The position numbers were made by a program, and so were the translations under genes. DNA of 64,000 bases from Bradyrhizobium sp. sBnM-33 (GTDB lineage: Bacteria > Pseudomonadota > Alphaproteobacteria > Rhizobiales > Xanthobacteraceae): assembly GCF_032917945.1 (NCBI RefSeq), contig NZ_CP136624.1:1054001-1118000 (forward strand), written 5' to 3'. This document shows positions 19,818 through 28,300 of this stretch, in pieces. The notes beneath the pieces were generated by a model. That model saw only the letters and a list, made by a program, of their open reading frames with translations. It did no database searches and was not told the origin of the DNA. Positions within the stretch are counted from its first letter, which is position 1. Every line of letters starts with the position of its first letter.

Positions 19818-20237
19818 ATGTTGAGCGAAAAAGACCAAGAACTGATCGCCGCCGCGACTGATGCGATCAGTCGGCGTTATCGCAACGACTGGCAGGAGGT
19901 CGGCGCTGCCTTGCGCACCCGCGACGGCCGCATCGTCACCGGAGTGAATATCGACGCCTATATCGGCCGGATCGCGGTCTGCGCGGAGGCGATCGCCATT
20001 GGCCGCGCCATCACCGAAACCGGCGATCACGGCATCGAGACCATCGTCGCCGTACGCCATCCGAAGCCGAACGAGCGAGGCGATGTCGCCGTGGTATCGC
20101 CCTGCGGAATTTGTCGCGAGCTGATCCACGATTACGATGCAAAGGCGCGGGTTATTGTCCCCGACAGCGGCCGTGAGCCGAAGGTCGTGACCATCGGCGA
20201 ACTCCTGCCCAACAAGTACAAGCGGGGCGTAGAGTGA
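19818..20237 (+). CDS. cytidine-deaminase-like zinc protein
   Basis: Encodes 139 aa with the zinc-binding pattern of the CDA/blasticidin-S deaminase fold: CAEAIAIG (Cys plus catalytic Glu) and, about 40 residues later, PCGICRELI with two further cysteines. [14 protein letters not shown] resembles the blasticidin-S deaminase branch more than classical Cdd. The likely reaction is hydrolytic deamination of a cytidine-like substrate, but the true substrate is unknown. It sits between ruvA and ruvB, and its TGA overlaps the GTG start of ruvB, so it is probably cotranscribed with the repair genes. Confidence 0.85.
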   Translation: MLSEKDQELIAAATDAISRRYRNDWQEVGAALRTRDGRIVTGVNIDAYIGRIAVCAEAIAIGRAITETGDHGIETIVAVRHPKPNERGDVAVVSPCGICRELIHDYDAKARVIVPDSGREPKVVTIGELLPNKYKRGVE

Positions 20238-21280
20238 ACACGCCCTCCCGCATCGTTACCCCCGAGCGCCGTTCCGACGATGTCGGCGACACCGCGCTGC
20301 GCCCGCAATTGCTGTCGGAGTTCGTCGGCCAGGCGCAGGCGCGCAAGAATCTTTCGATCTTCATCGAGGCCGCGCGAAAGCGAGGCGAGGCGCTGGACCA
20401 CGTGCTGTTCGTCGGGCCTCCCGGTCTCGGAAAAACCACGCTGGCGCAGATCGTCGCGCGGGAACTCGGCGTCGGCTTTCGCGCCACCTCCGGTCCCGTT
20501 ATCGCCAAGGCCGGCGATCTCGCGGCACTGCTCACCAATCTCGAAGAGCGCGACGTGCTCTTCATCGACGAAATCCATCGCCTCAGCCCCGCGGTCGAGG
20601 AAGTGCTCTATCCCGCGATGGAGGATTTTCAGCTCGACCTCATCATCGGCGAGGGCCCGGCGGCGCGTTCGGTCAAGATCGATCTCGCAAAGTTCACGCT
20701 CGTTGGCGCCACGACGCGGGCAGGGCTGTTGACCAATCCGCTGCGCGACCGTTTCGGCATTCCGATCCGGCTGAACTTCTACACCGAGGAAGAGCTGGAG
20801 AAGATCGTTAGCCGCGGCGCCCGCGTTCTCAATATCGGCATGACGCCTGACGGCGCCAACGAAATCGCGCGCCGCGCCCGTGGCACGCCGCGCATTGCCG
20901 GCCGCCTTCTGCGCCGCGTACGCGATTTTGCTTCCGCAGCCGATGCCAGCTCGGTCGATCGCGCCATCGCCGACCACGCGCTGAGCGCGCTGGAAGTCGA
21001 TGCCGCCGGCCTGGACGCGATGGACCGCCGCTATCTGACGACCATCGCGATGAACTATGGCGGCGGCCCGGTCGGCGTCGAGACCATGGCAGCGGCGTTA
21101 TCGGAGCCGCGCGACGCCATCGAGGACATCATCGAGCCGTATCTGATCCAGTGCGGCTATTTGCAGCGCACCCCGCGCGGCCGGCTGCTCACCTCGCACG
21201 CCTTCCGCCATCTCGGCCTCGCCGAGCCCACGCGCGATCCCGCGCAGTTCGGCCTGTTCGGCAACGACAGCGACGATTGA
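20234..21280 (+). CDS. ruvB: Holliday junction branch migration ATPase RuvB
   Basis: Hexameric AAA+ motor (348 aa) that drives branch migration with RuvA. It starts at GTG 20234, overlapping the preceding stop codon by 4 nt. Visible: [19 protein letters not shown], Walker [12 protein letters not shown], Walker [10 protein letters not shown], the sensor region [20 protein letters not shown], and the winged-helix C-terminus with YLQRTPRGR. Complete length. Confidence 0.97.
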   Translation: MNTPSRIVTPERRSDDVGDTALRPQLLSEFVGQAQARKNLSIFIEAARKRGEALDHVLFVGPPGLGKTTLAQIVARELGVGFRATSGPVIAKAGDLAALLTNLEERDVLFIDEIHRLSPAVEEVLYPAMEDFQLDLIIGEGPAARSVKIDLAKFTLVGATTRAGLLTNPLRDRFGIPIRLNFYTEEELEKIVSRGARVLNIGMTPDGANEIARRARGTPRIAGRLLRRVRDFASAADASSVDRAIADHALSALEVDAAGLDAMDRRYLTTIAMNYGGGPVGVETMAAALSEPRDAIEDIIEPYLIQCGYLQRTPRGRLLTSHAFRHLGLAEPTRDPAQFGLFGNDSDD

Positions 21281-21371
21281 TCGCGTCGAACCCGTTCACT
21301 CCGGCGGTGCACTAAGGGGCAAAACGCCTGGCGCCTAAGCGCCCGGCCTGCTTGCCGTGGAGTGCATAACG

Positions 21372-22241
21372 ATGGCATCGACCGAAGACGCTGACATGCT
21401 TGCCCACATCGCGGAGGCGCCGGAACTGGCGACACCCGATGACACCGAAATCTTTCTCGACGCCATGCCGATATCAGAACTCGCCTCGATGTGGGGCGCG
21501 CTGCAGCGCCTGAGCCGGCGCGATCAGACAGGCGCCGCCTGGTCGGCGATCCTCTATTTCGATCATCTGCCGCACAAGCGGCCGGACCGCGCGCTCGACC
21601 TCGCGCTTGAAGTGCTGCGCGCCGAATCCGACAAGCCGACCGTGATGCAGCTCAATGACAAGTTCATGCTGTCGCTGCTCTATGCCCATGGCGCCGCCGT
21701 GATCGACCGCATCGAGGCCGAGGCAAAGCATAACGCCGCCCTGCGCTGGCTGCTGGGCGGAATTCACTTTGGGCCCGATGAGCCGTTCAAGCGCCGCATC
21801 GAGGCGATTGCCGACAGCAAAGCCTGGCGCGCCGACGATCTCGCGCGCCGGACCCCGAAGCATCCGCTTGATTGCGAAGCGATGTCGGTGGCGGAACTGG
21901 CGCGCGCCTGGGTCGAGCAATATTCGAAATCCGAGCGCGACCGCGATGATAATTTCTTCACCATGATGGATTACGAGCGTGACCTGCGGGAGGAGGATCC
22001 CGACAAGGCGATCGACCTCATCGTCGAGATCCTGAAGATCGAGACCAATTCGGTGATGCTGTCGCTGCTCGCCGCCGGTCCGCTCGAGGATGTCATCAGC
22101 ATGGAAACGATCGATCGCATCGAGCGCGAAGCTGCCGCCAACAAGCGCTTCCACGACCTGCTCGGCGGCGTCTGGTACTACCGCGCGCCGGAAGAATTGA
22201 AAGCGCGCCTGGATGCTCTTGTAGGGCAGAACCGTTGGTGA
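21372..22241 (+). CDS. uncharacterised protein with two homologous halves (DUF6869-like)
   Basis: The 289-aa protein has no recognised catalytic motif, signal peptide or membrane segment. It is built from two copies of one unit of about 115 residues. The first (about 32-150) runs from MPISELASMWGAL to LRWLLGGIHFGPDEPFKRR. The second (about 171-283) runs from MSVAELARAWVEQ to FHDLLGGVWYYRAPEELKAR. In both, a helix with AIDLIVEIL or ALDLALEVL and a stretch VIDRIEAEA or TIDRIEREA occupy matching places. ATG 21372 was chosen because GGAG precedes it. The DUF6869 label is from memory and is the weaker part of the call. Confidence 0.75.
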   Translation: MASTEDADMLAHIAEAPELATPDDTEIFLDAMPISELASMWGALQRLSRRDQTGAAWSAILYFDHLPHKRPDRALDLALEVLRAESDKPTVMQLNDKFMLSLLYAHGAAVIDRIEAEAKHNAALRWLLGGIHFGPDEPFKRRIEAIADSKAWRADDLARRTPKHPLDCEAMSVAELARAWVEQYSKSERDRDDNFFTMMDYERDLREEDPDKAIDLIVEILKIETNSVMLSLLAAGPLEDVISMETIDRIEREAAANKRFHDLLGGVWYYRAPEELKARLDALVGQNRW

Positions 22242-22335
22242 GAAGCTGCTGGAGGACTGCTGACGTTTTGCACAAACATACCCCAATTCGGGCTCAATCC
22301 GCCACCATGTTGGCGCTGCATCACGATTGGATCAC

Positions 22336-23247
22336 ATGTTAACACGCCGTCATTTCTTGAAGTCCATGGGTGGCTTGGGCGCAGTGGGCGTCTCGACCAC
22401 CGCTTACGGATTCAGCGCGCCGGTCGTCCGGCTTCGCGTCGTGCGGTACAATATCTCGCCGCCGCAATGGCCGGCCGGTCTCAAGCTCAGGATCGCCGCC
22501 ATCGCCGACCTCCACGCCTGCGATCCCTGGATGTCGCTCGATCATATCGGTGAGATCGTCGACCGCACCAATGCGCTCAAGCCTGACATCGTCGTCATGC
22601 TCGGCGACTACGTGGCCGGACATCGCAAGGTAACGCGCTTCATTCCCGACGCCGAATGGGCGGGAGCGTTGGCCGGATTGAAGGCGCCGCTCGGCGTACA
22701 TGCGGTGCTCGGCAATCACGACTGGTGGGAAGACAAGGAAGTGCAACGCGAAGGGCAGGGACTGCCGAGCGCGGGCCGGGCGCTGGAGGCCGCCGGCATC
22801 CCCGTGTACGAAAATGACGCGAAGAAGCTCAGCAAGAATGGTCATTCGTTCTGGCTAGCGGGTCTTGGCGACCAGCTCGCCTACGTGCCGGCCCGCCGCT
22901 TCCGGCCGCTCAAGCGGATTGGCGTCGACGATCTCGGCGCGACGCTGGCGAAGATCACCGACGATGCGCCGGTGGTTCTGATGGCGCATGAGCCTGATAT
23001 CGCCCGCCGCGTGCCCTCGCGCGTCGCGCTGCAGCTCTCCGGACATACCCATGGCGGCCAGGTCCGGATGTTGGGGTGGTCACCGATCTCGCCGTCCGGA
23101 CAGCAGCTCGCCTACGGCCACGTCCGCATGAATTGCGATGTCGTCGTCTCCGGCGGCCTCGGCTGCAGCATCATGCCGTTCCGTCTCGGGGTGCCGCCGG
23201 AGATCGTGCTGGTAACGGTTGGGGCGACGAGGCCGGCGGTGGCGTAG
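22336..23247 (+). CDS. exported metallophosphoesterase with twin-arginine leader
   Basis: Encodes 303 aa from ATG 22336; a TTG nine bases upstream is less likely. The N-terminus TRRHFLKSMGGLGAVG is a Tat-type leader, so the enzyme should be folded before export to the periplasm or membrane. The calcineurin-like metal motifs are all present: IADLHACDPW, VMLGDYVAGH, VLGNHDWWED, LMAHEPDIA and LSGHTHGGQVR. It resembles the YkuE/YaeI group of membrane-associated phosphoesterases, some of which act on lipids. Substrate unproven. Confidence 0.88.
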   Translation: MLTRRHFLKSMGGLGAVGVSTTAYGFSAPVVRLRVVRYNISPPQWPAGLKLRIAAIADLHACDPWMSLDHIGEIVDRTNALKPDIVVMLGDYVAGHRKVTRFIPDAEWAGALAGLKAPLGVHAVLGNHDWWEDKEVQREGQGLPSAGRALEAAGIPVYENDAKKLSKNGHSFWLAGLGDQLAYVPARRFRPLKRIGVDDLGATLAKITDDAPVVLMAHEPDIARRVPSRVALQLSGHTHGGQVRMLGWSPISPSGQQLAYGHVRMNCDVVVSGGLGCSIMPFRLGVPPEIVLVTVGATRPAVA

Positions 23248-23322
23248 CGTTCCTCGCAGCGCTTGCGCGCCGCGCCGATTTTGCGCAAAAGCAGGGCTTT
23301 CCAGCGCGATCAGGAACCGCAA

Positions 23323-23778
23323 GTGGCATTACCCAATCTCGACGGCGAGATCCGCGACGGCCGCCATCACATGCAGGTCCGTGTCTATTACGAGGACACG
23401 GATTTCTCCGGCATCGTCTACCACGCCAATTATCTGCGCTTCATGGAGCGCGGGCGCACCAACCATCTGCGGCTGATGGGCGCCTCGCAGCACGCGCTGT
23501 TCGAAGAGGCGCAGGAGGAGACGCCCGGCTTTGCCTTCGTGGTGCGCTCGATGCTGCTCGACTTCCTGCGGCCGGCGCGGATGGACGACGTGCTCGACGT
23601 GGTGACGTGGCCGGTTGCGGTGAAGGGCGCCTCGATCACGCTGGCGCAGGAAGTGCGGCGCGGCGATGACGTGCTGGTCAAGGCCGAGGTGCGCGTCGCT
23701 TTCATCAGCGAAGGCAAGGCGCAGCCGATCCCGAAATCGCTGCGGTTGTTGATGAAGGCCGATCTGGCGCCGGAATAA
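23323..23778 (+). CDS. ybgC: Tol-Pal-associated acyl-CoA thioesterase YbgC
   Basis: Hot-dog thioesterase of 151 aa. The family core is clear: QVRVYYEDTDFSGIVYHANYLRFMERGRT with the catalytic aspartate, and later RRGDDVLVKAEVRVAFI. I chose GTG 23323, preceded by AGGA, because it gives the expected short N-terminus; a TTG at 23263 would add 20 atypical residues. YbgC genes normally stand directly upstream of tolQ; here tolQ lies 26 kb away. Confidence 0.9.
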   Translation: MALPNLDGEIRDGRHHMQVRVYYEDTDFSGIVYHANYLRFMERGRTNHLRLMGASQHALFEEAQEETPGFAFVVRSMLLDFLRPARMDDVLDVVTWPVAVKGASITLAQEVRRGDDVLVKAEVRVAFISEGKAQPIPKSLRLLMKADLAPE

Positions 23779-23794
23779 TTCGCGGATTGACTCT

Positions 23795-23812
23795 TTGTAC
23801 CGATCGGTACAA
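23795..23812. promoter_or_regulatory. perfect 18-bp palindrome, probable TetR operator
   Basis: TTGTACCGA followed directly by TCGGTACAA, a perfect dyad 33 bp before the DUF1348 gene start. Core ACCGATCGGT is the type of site bound by TetR/AcrR proteins, and a TetR gene is the second gene of the downstream pair, so autoregulation is likely. The binding itself is inference. Confidence 0.75.
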
Positions 23813-23844
23813 TCTCCTCCGGCAATCATTCCGGAGAAAACCTC

Positions 23845-24312
23845 ATGTCGCGTCCGCCGCTGCCGCCGTTCACCCGCGAAACCGCCGCCCAAAAGGCGCG
23901 CATGGCGGAAGACGCCTGGAATTCGCGCGATCCCGCCCGGGTATCGCTGGCCTATACCGAGGACAGCCGCTGGCGCAACCGCTCCGAATTCTTTGAAGGC
24001 CGCGAGGCGATCGTCGAATTCCTTACCCGCAAGTGGGCGAAGGAGCATGACTATCGCCTGATCAAGGACCTCTGGGCGTTCGATCAGAACCGCATCGCGG
24101 TGCGCTTTCAGTATGAGTGGCACGACGGTTCCGGGCAGTGGCATCGCTCCTACGGCAACGAGCAGTGGGAATTCGACGAGCACGGCCTAATGCGGCGGCG
24201 CGAAGCCAGCATCAACGATATCGCCATCAAGGAAAGCGAGCGCCGCTTCCACTGGCCGGCCCCGGGTCCGCGTCCGGACGATGTCGCGGGACTGAGTGAG
24301 AATCCGCTGTGA
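23845..24312 (+). CDS. DUF1348 / NTF2-like small protein
   Basis: Encodes 155 aa with the SnoaL/NTF2-like pattern of DUF1348: [63 protein letters not shown] and RREASINDI. The family forms cone-shaped dimers around a hydrophobic pocket; no function is assigned. GGAG lies upstream of the ATG. It is followed at once by a TetR regulator and preceded by an operator-like palindrome, so it is probably the main target of that regulator. Confidence 0.88.
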   Translation: MSRPPLPPFTRETAAQKARMAEDAWNSRDPARVSLAYTEDSRWRNRSEFFEGREAIVEFLTRKWAKEHDYRLIKDLWAFDQNRIAVRFQYEWHDGSGQWHRSYGNEQWEFDEHGLMRRREASINDIAIKESERRFHWPAPGPRPDDVAGLSENPL

Positions 24313-24316
24313 TGGG

Positions 24317-24883
24317 ATGCTGAAAAGAGGCGTCGAACGGGGAGAGGTACTGCGCGCGCTCGGCGAGGTGTTTCGCGCCCATGGCTACGAGGGCGCCTCG
24401 CTGACGCTGATCACGGAGGCCACCGGGCTCGGCAAGGGTAGCCTCTATCATCTGTTCCCCGGCGGCAAGGAGCAGATGGCCTCCGAGGTGCTGGCCGAGA
24501 TCGACGGCTGGTTCGAACTCCATATCTTCGCGCCCTTGCGCACCGCCGATGATCCCGCGCGCGCCATCGCTGCGATGATCGCGGGCGTCGATCAATATTT
24601 TCATTCGGGCGATCGCGTCTGCCTGGTCGGCATGGTGGCGCTCGGCTCGGCGCGCGACAGTTTTGCCGAAGCGGTCGATGGTTATTTCGCGCGCTGGCAG
24701 ACAGCGCTCGCCGCGTTATTGCGGCGATCCGGACTGACGAACAGCCAAGCGCAGCGGCGCGCCGAAGACGCGCTACTTACCATTCAGGGCGCGCTGGTGC
24801 TGGCACGTGCACGGGGCGACGCCAAAATCTTTCGTCGCGCGTTGAGCGATCTGACGGCGCGGCTATTGGCGTCGCCGGACTGA
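24317..24883 (+). CDS. TetR/AcrR family transcriptional regulator
   Basis: Encodes 188 aa from ATG 24317, with GTG 24296 as an alternative. The helix-turn-helix is near the N-terminus: GEVFRAHGYEGASLTLITEATGLGKGSLYHLFPGGKEQM. The C-terminal ligand domain resembles the YxaF/LmrA-like branch (DDPARAIAAMIAGVDQYF, RVCLVGMVALG). It starts 4 bp after the DUF1348 stop and most likely represses the pair through the palindrome at 23795-23812. Inducer unknown. Confidence 0.88.
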   Translation: MLKRGVERGEVLRALGEVFRAHGYEGASLTLITEATGLGKGSLYHLFPGGKEQMASEVLAEIDGWFELHIFAPLRTADDPARAIAAMIAGVDQYFHSGDRVCLVGMVALGSARDSFAEAVDGYFARWQTALAALLRRSGLTNSQAQRRAEDALLTIQGALVLARARGDAKIFRRALSDLTARLLASPD

Positions 24884-24893
24884 GTGTCAGTCC

Positions 24894-25045
24894 GTAGCCC
24901 GGATGGAGCGTAGCGCAATCCGGGGCGGCGCAGCACGTTGCGCGAGTTTCTCCCCGATTTCGCTGCGCTTCATCCGGGCTACGATACCGACACAGGTCCC
25001 GGCTCTGCGGTGCATCACCGAAGAGGTGCTGCACCGCGTCCGGGA
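24894..25045. repeat. two adjacent dispersed intergenic repeats
   Basis: 24894-24982 is bounded by perfect 11-bp inverted ends, GTAGCCCGGAT and ATCCGGGCTAC, with further internal pairing around TAGCGCAATCC and CGCTGCGCTTC. Directly after it, 24995-25045 (GGTCCCGGCTCTGCGG to CCGCGTCCGGGA) is a single arm of the family seen doubled at 5291-5422 and 31390-31492. They fill the gap between the convergent tetR and GST genes and might end transcription of both. Confidence 0.8.
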
Positions 25046-25058
25046 CACGAGATCTTCC

Positions 25059-25703
25059 TTACGCCGCCGCCTTATGCCTTGCCAGTTCGGCCTTGTAGAG
25101 TTCGAACTCCTCGGCGACCGCTTTCGCAATCGAGGGGCGTGCGCGCAGCCGCTCGTGATAGGCCTTCACGTTAGGCCACTTCGCCAGTTCGATCGGCGGC
25201 GTCGCCATCGTCCAGTTGATGATGGTGACGAGATAGGCATCCGCGACGCTGAAGTGATCGAGCAGGAATTCGCGGCCCTTCAGGTAGTTCTCGAGATAGT
25301 CGAGACGCGACAGATTCTTGTTCAGCGCATAAGTCTTTGCGTCCTGCGGCGCCGTCTTGTCTAGCAGCGGCACGAACAGCGCCTTGTGCAGTTCGGTGCC
25401 GATGAAGCACAGCCATTGATGCAGACGGCTGCGCTCCTCAGCCGAGTTGGCCGAGATGCCAGCGCCCGGAAAGTGATCGGCGACATATTGCAGGATCGCC
25501 GCGTTCTCCGTCAGCACCGTCCCCTCGTCGGTACGCAGCGTCGGCACCAGCCCGAGCGGATTGACAGCGCGGAAATCCGAGCCGTCCTTCTGCACCACTT
25601 TGGTCTTGGGATCGACCTCGAGATAGTTGGCGTCAGCGCTGGCTTCGTGCAGCGCAATCCGTGTCGCCAGCGAGCAGGCGAGCGGCGAGAAATACAGGTC
25701 CAT
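25059..25703 (-). CDS. glutathione S-transferase (bacterial beta-class, GstA-like)
   Basis: Encodes 214 aa. The N-terminal thioredoxin-like domain starts MDLYFSPLACSLATRIAL, with the cysteine at position 10 typical of beta-class enzymes, followed by NPLGLVPTLRTDEGTVLTENAAILQY, the glutathione-binding segment. The C-terminal helical domain ends with FSVADAYLVTIINW and LRARPSIAKAV. Conjugates glutathione to electrophiles. It is transcribed away from a TetR gene 106 bp upstream, a usual arrangement for an inducible detoxification gene. Confidence 0.92.
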   Translation of the reverse strand: MDLYFSPLACSLATRIALHEASADANYLEVDPKTKVVQKDGSDFRAVNPLGLVPTLRTDEGTVLTENAAILQYVADHFPGAGISANSAEERSRLHQWLCFIGTELHKALFVPLLDKTAPQDAKTYALNKNLSRLDYLENYLKGREFLLDHFSVADAYLVTIINWTMATPPIELAKWPNVKAYHERLRARPSIAKAVAEEFELYKAELARHKAAA

Positions 25704-25809
25704 GATTTGCCTCCTTGGCGGTTGATCAATCGGCCGGCTTCGAGGCGGGCAGGATTGATTTTTATACTGTTCCGCATAATATGGATCCGGTCAAGGAATT
25801 GTTTGCGAA

Positions 25810-26469
25810 ATGGTACAAAAAGGGAAGAAGCCTCCGATCCCCCAGATCGATACACCGATCCCGCCCAAGCGGCGGGGCCGCCCGCGCGCCTATGAGCCGG
25901 GCGTGGCGCTCGGCAAGGCGCTCGATCTGTTTCGCAAGGATGGCTTTGCGGCGACCTCGCTCGACGATCTCTCCGCCGCCACCGGCATGAACCGGCCGAG
26001 CCTCTATGGCGCGTTCGGCGACAAGCGCGAACTCTTCATCAAGAGCTATCGGCGCTATCGTGACGACGCGCGGGCCGCGATGGGGGACATCTTCAGGAAC
26101 GAACTGCCGATCCGAAAGCGCCTGGAACGGATCTACACGGTGGCGCTCGACATCTATCTGTCCGGCGAATCCGGCCCGCGCGGCTGCTTTACGGTGATGA
26201 CCGCAGCCTCCGAAGCCGTGCATGACCCCGATATCCGCGCCATGGTGCTGGAAGGCTTTGCCGAACTCGACAAGGCTTTTGCGGCCTGTTTCCGGCTCGC
26301 CCAGGAAAAGGGCGAGCTACCGGCGAGCGCCGACGCGACCGTGCTGGCGCAACTTGCCTCCGCCACCATTCACACTGTCGCCATCCGCGCCCGCGCTCAG
26401 GTGCCGCGCAAGGAACTGGAGGCGATTGTCAACGGCGCGATCGGCGTGATGTGCGGGGCGGCGAAATAG
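25810..26469 (+). CDS. TetR/AcrR family transcriptional regulator
   Basis: Encodes 219 aa with a basic N-terminus (PPKRRGRPRAYEPG) and the DNA-binding domain ALDLFRKDGFAATSLDDLSAATGMNRPSLYGAFGDKRELF. The C-terminal domain contains GPRGCFTVMTAASEAVHDP, typical of the AefR/TetR_C_16-like branch. Divergent from the glutathione transferase gene; control of that gene is the simplest reading of the arrangement. No clear palindrome was found in the shared spacer. Confidence 0.88.
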   Translation: MVQKGKKPPIPQIDTPIPPKRRGRPRAYEPGVALGKALDLFRKDGFAATSLDDLSAATGMNRPSLYGAFGDKRELFIKSYRRYRDDARAAMGDIFRNELPIRKRLERIYTVALDIYLSGESGPRGCFTVMTAASEAVHDPDIRAMVLEGFAELDKAFAACFRLAQEKGELPASADATVLAQLASATIHTVAIRARAQVPRKELEAIVNGAIGVMCGAAK

Positions 26470-26577
26470 CTTTCGGTCGTCCCGGCGAAAGCAGGACGAC
26501 ATCTTTTTTTGCTGCCCGTGTCGGTTTTTGGCGTCCTCATTCGTCCTCGTGACGTGTCCAAAATCAGGAGCCTAGAA

Positions 26578-27005
26578 ATGACCGAGCCCGTCCAGATCGT
26601 CACTCCTCATCTCGTTGTCCGCGACGCCAACGCCGCGCTTGAATTCTACAAGAAGGCGCTCGGCGCCACCGAAACCCTGCGGATGCCGGCCGAGGACGGC
26701 AAGCGGTTGATGCATTCGGAAATTCGCATCAACGGCGCGCGTATCTCGTCATGGACGACTTTCCCGAGCACCGCGGCTCCCATGGCGTCGACGCGGTATT
26801 TCCGCCGGATCAGATCAAGGGCACCTCAGTCACCATGCATCTCGAAGTCGAGAACTGCGATGCGGCGGTGAAGCGTGCCCGTGACGCCGGCGCCACCGTG
26901 ACGCTGGAGCCATGGGATTCATTCTGGGGCGACCGCTATGCTCGCATCATGGACCCGTTCGGCCATTCCTGGAGCTTTGCGCACAGGCTGCCGGCGAAGG
27001 GGTGA
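26578..27005 (+). pseudogene. VOC (glyoxalase/PhnB-like) protein interrupted by a -1 frameshift
   Basis: The N-terminal half (MTEPVQIVTPHLVVRDANAA, then FYKKALGATETLRMPAEDGK) reads from ATG 26578, after AGGAG. The C-terminal half (MDDFPEHRGSHG, then VDAVFPPDQIKGTSVTM, then FGHSWSFAHRL) continues in the next frame from about 26749. Restoring one base near 26745-26748 would join them as GARILVMDDFPEH, the normal PhnB-like fold. The current first-frame product would end at 26871 with a nonsense tail. Either a recent pseudogene or a sequencing error. VOC proteins of this group usually bind metal. Confidence 0.85.
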
Positions 27006-27024
27006 GGGGCTTCCCGCACTCTCC

Positions 27025-27109
27025 GTCATTGCGAGCGAAGCGAAGCAATCCATATCTCGGCACAACGGATAAGTGGTGGATTGCTTCGTCGCTTTGCTCC
27101 TCGCAATGG
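27025..27109. repeat. dispersed intergenic repeat (GTCATTGCGAG family)
   Basis: Left arm begins GTCATTGCGAGCGAAGC and right arm ends TTTGCTCCTCGCAATGG. The central portions GAAGCAATCCA and TGGATTGCTTC are inverted copies. This would fold as one long hairpin in the gap between the convergent VOC remnant and the hydroxyacid dehydrogenase gene. Confidence 0.85.
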
Positions 27110-27116
27110 CGGAGAA

Positions 27117-28082
27117 TTAATAACCCCGCTTTCGATCCACCACGTTCTCCAGCGCGCCGCCTTCCTCAAACCGCGCGATCTGGTCCGCGACATATTTCGA
27201 TATCTCGTCGGGATCGGTGTCGGCGGCATTGTGCGGGGTCAGCACTATTTTTGGATGGGTCCAGAACCGGCTGTCGGCGGGCAGCGGTTCGGTGGCGTAG
27301 ACGTCGAGCGAGGCGCCGCCGAGCGTGCCGTCGTCCAGGCTTCGCAGGATGTCGGCCTCGTTCTGCAGGCCGCCGCGACCGGCATTGATCAGGACCGGCG
27401 CGCCGAGCGGACTCGTGCGATTTAGTTTCTCAAACAGCCCGCGATTGAGAATGTGCCGCGTCTCTGGCGTCAGCGGCAGGAGGCAGACCAGAATGTCGGT
27501 CCGCCGCAGGAATGGCTCGAGCTGCGTTTCGCCGTGAAAGCATTCGATACCCTCGACCATTCGCGGGCTGCGGCTCCAGCCTGCGACACGAAAGCCCAGC
27601 CGCCGCAGCACGTCGGCGGCATCGGCACCAAGCGTGCCGAGCCCCATGATTCCGACCGAAATCGCGCCCGCCGCCCATTGCGATTTCGGCGCCCAGCGCT
27701 TTTCGCGCTGCGACTCCCGCAAGTATGGCTCCTGCCGGTGGTGCATCAGGACATGCAGCACGACATATTCGGTCATCCGCGCGGTGAGATCGCCGACCGC
27801 GACGCGCACCAGCGGAACGTCGGGCAATGAGCGATCGGCCATCAGCGCATCGACGCCGGCGCCGAGATTGAAGATGACACGCAGGTTGGGGAGGGCGGCG
27901 AGCTCGCCCGGATGCGGCTTCCACACCGCCGCGTAATGCACCTCCGCTGGATCGAACGATGCATCCGGCAACAGCAGTACGCGGCGCCCTTTGCAAACGT
28001 CATCGAACCGGCTCTTCCAGCGCTGCGGCGACCAGTTTTCGGTCCCGCCATGCACCAGCAGCGCAAGCGCACCCTTCGTCAT
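27117..28082 (-). CDS. 2-hydroxyacid dehydrogenase (GhrA-like glyoxylate/hydroxypyruvate reductase)
   Basis: Encodes 321 aa from ATG 28082, which has AAGGA at proper spacing; an ATG two codons upstream has none. The NAD(P)-binding fold shows GIMGLGTLGADAADVLRRLGF and AGWSRSPR. Catalytic residues of the D-2-hydroxyacid dehydrogenase family are in NAGRGG (Arg), ASLDVYATEPLP (Glu region) and LTPHNAADT (His). GhrA-type enzymes reduce glyoxylate and hydroxypyruvate. Complete length. Confidence 0.9.
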   Translation of the reverse strand: MTKGALALLVHGGTENWSPQRWKSRFDDVCKGRRVLLLPDASFDPAEVHYAAVWKPHPGELAALPNLRVIFNLGAGVDALMADRSLPDVPLVRVAVGDLTARMTEYVVLHVLMHHRQEPYLRESQREKRWAPKSQWAAGAISVGIMGLGTLGADAADVLRRLGFRVAGWSRSPRMVEGIECFHGETQLEPFLRRTDILVCLLPLTPETRHILNRGLFEKLNRTSPLGAPVLINAGRGGLQNEADILRSLDDGTLGGASLDVYATEPLPADSRFWTHPKIVLTPHNAADTDPDEISKYVADQIARFEEGGALENVVDRKRGY

Positions 28083-28180
28083 TGCCATTCCTTTCGCGTC
28101 GCCAACTCGGCGTGACCCGCCTCACATCGCGGACCGAACCGCTTCTGTAGCCTCCTTTCATCCGACAAGGGAGACCTTGC

Positions 28181-28300
28181 ATGCGCAATCTGCTGGTGAT
28201 CCGCAAAATCGTCATCGTGGCGGTGATGGTCTGGCTGGCGCTCGCCTACCAGAACAATCACCGCGACTTGGGGCCTGCCAGGGTCGGGTCCGTCAGATGA
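28181..28300 (+). CDS. 39-residue single-pass membrane peptide
   Basis: A short frame from ATG 28181 to TGA 28300, with GGGAG 7 nt upstream of the start. The peptide begins MRNLLVIRKIVIVAVMVWLA and ends in a short polar tail (NNHRDLGPARVGSVR). One hydrophobic segment with two preceding basic residues predicts a single transmembrane helix. Its stop codon overlaps the start of the next small frame (ATGA), which supports both being translated. No family recognised. Confidence 0.5.
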   Translation: MRNLLVIRKIVIVAVMVWLALAYQNNHRDLGPARVGSVR

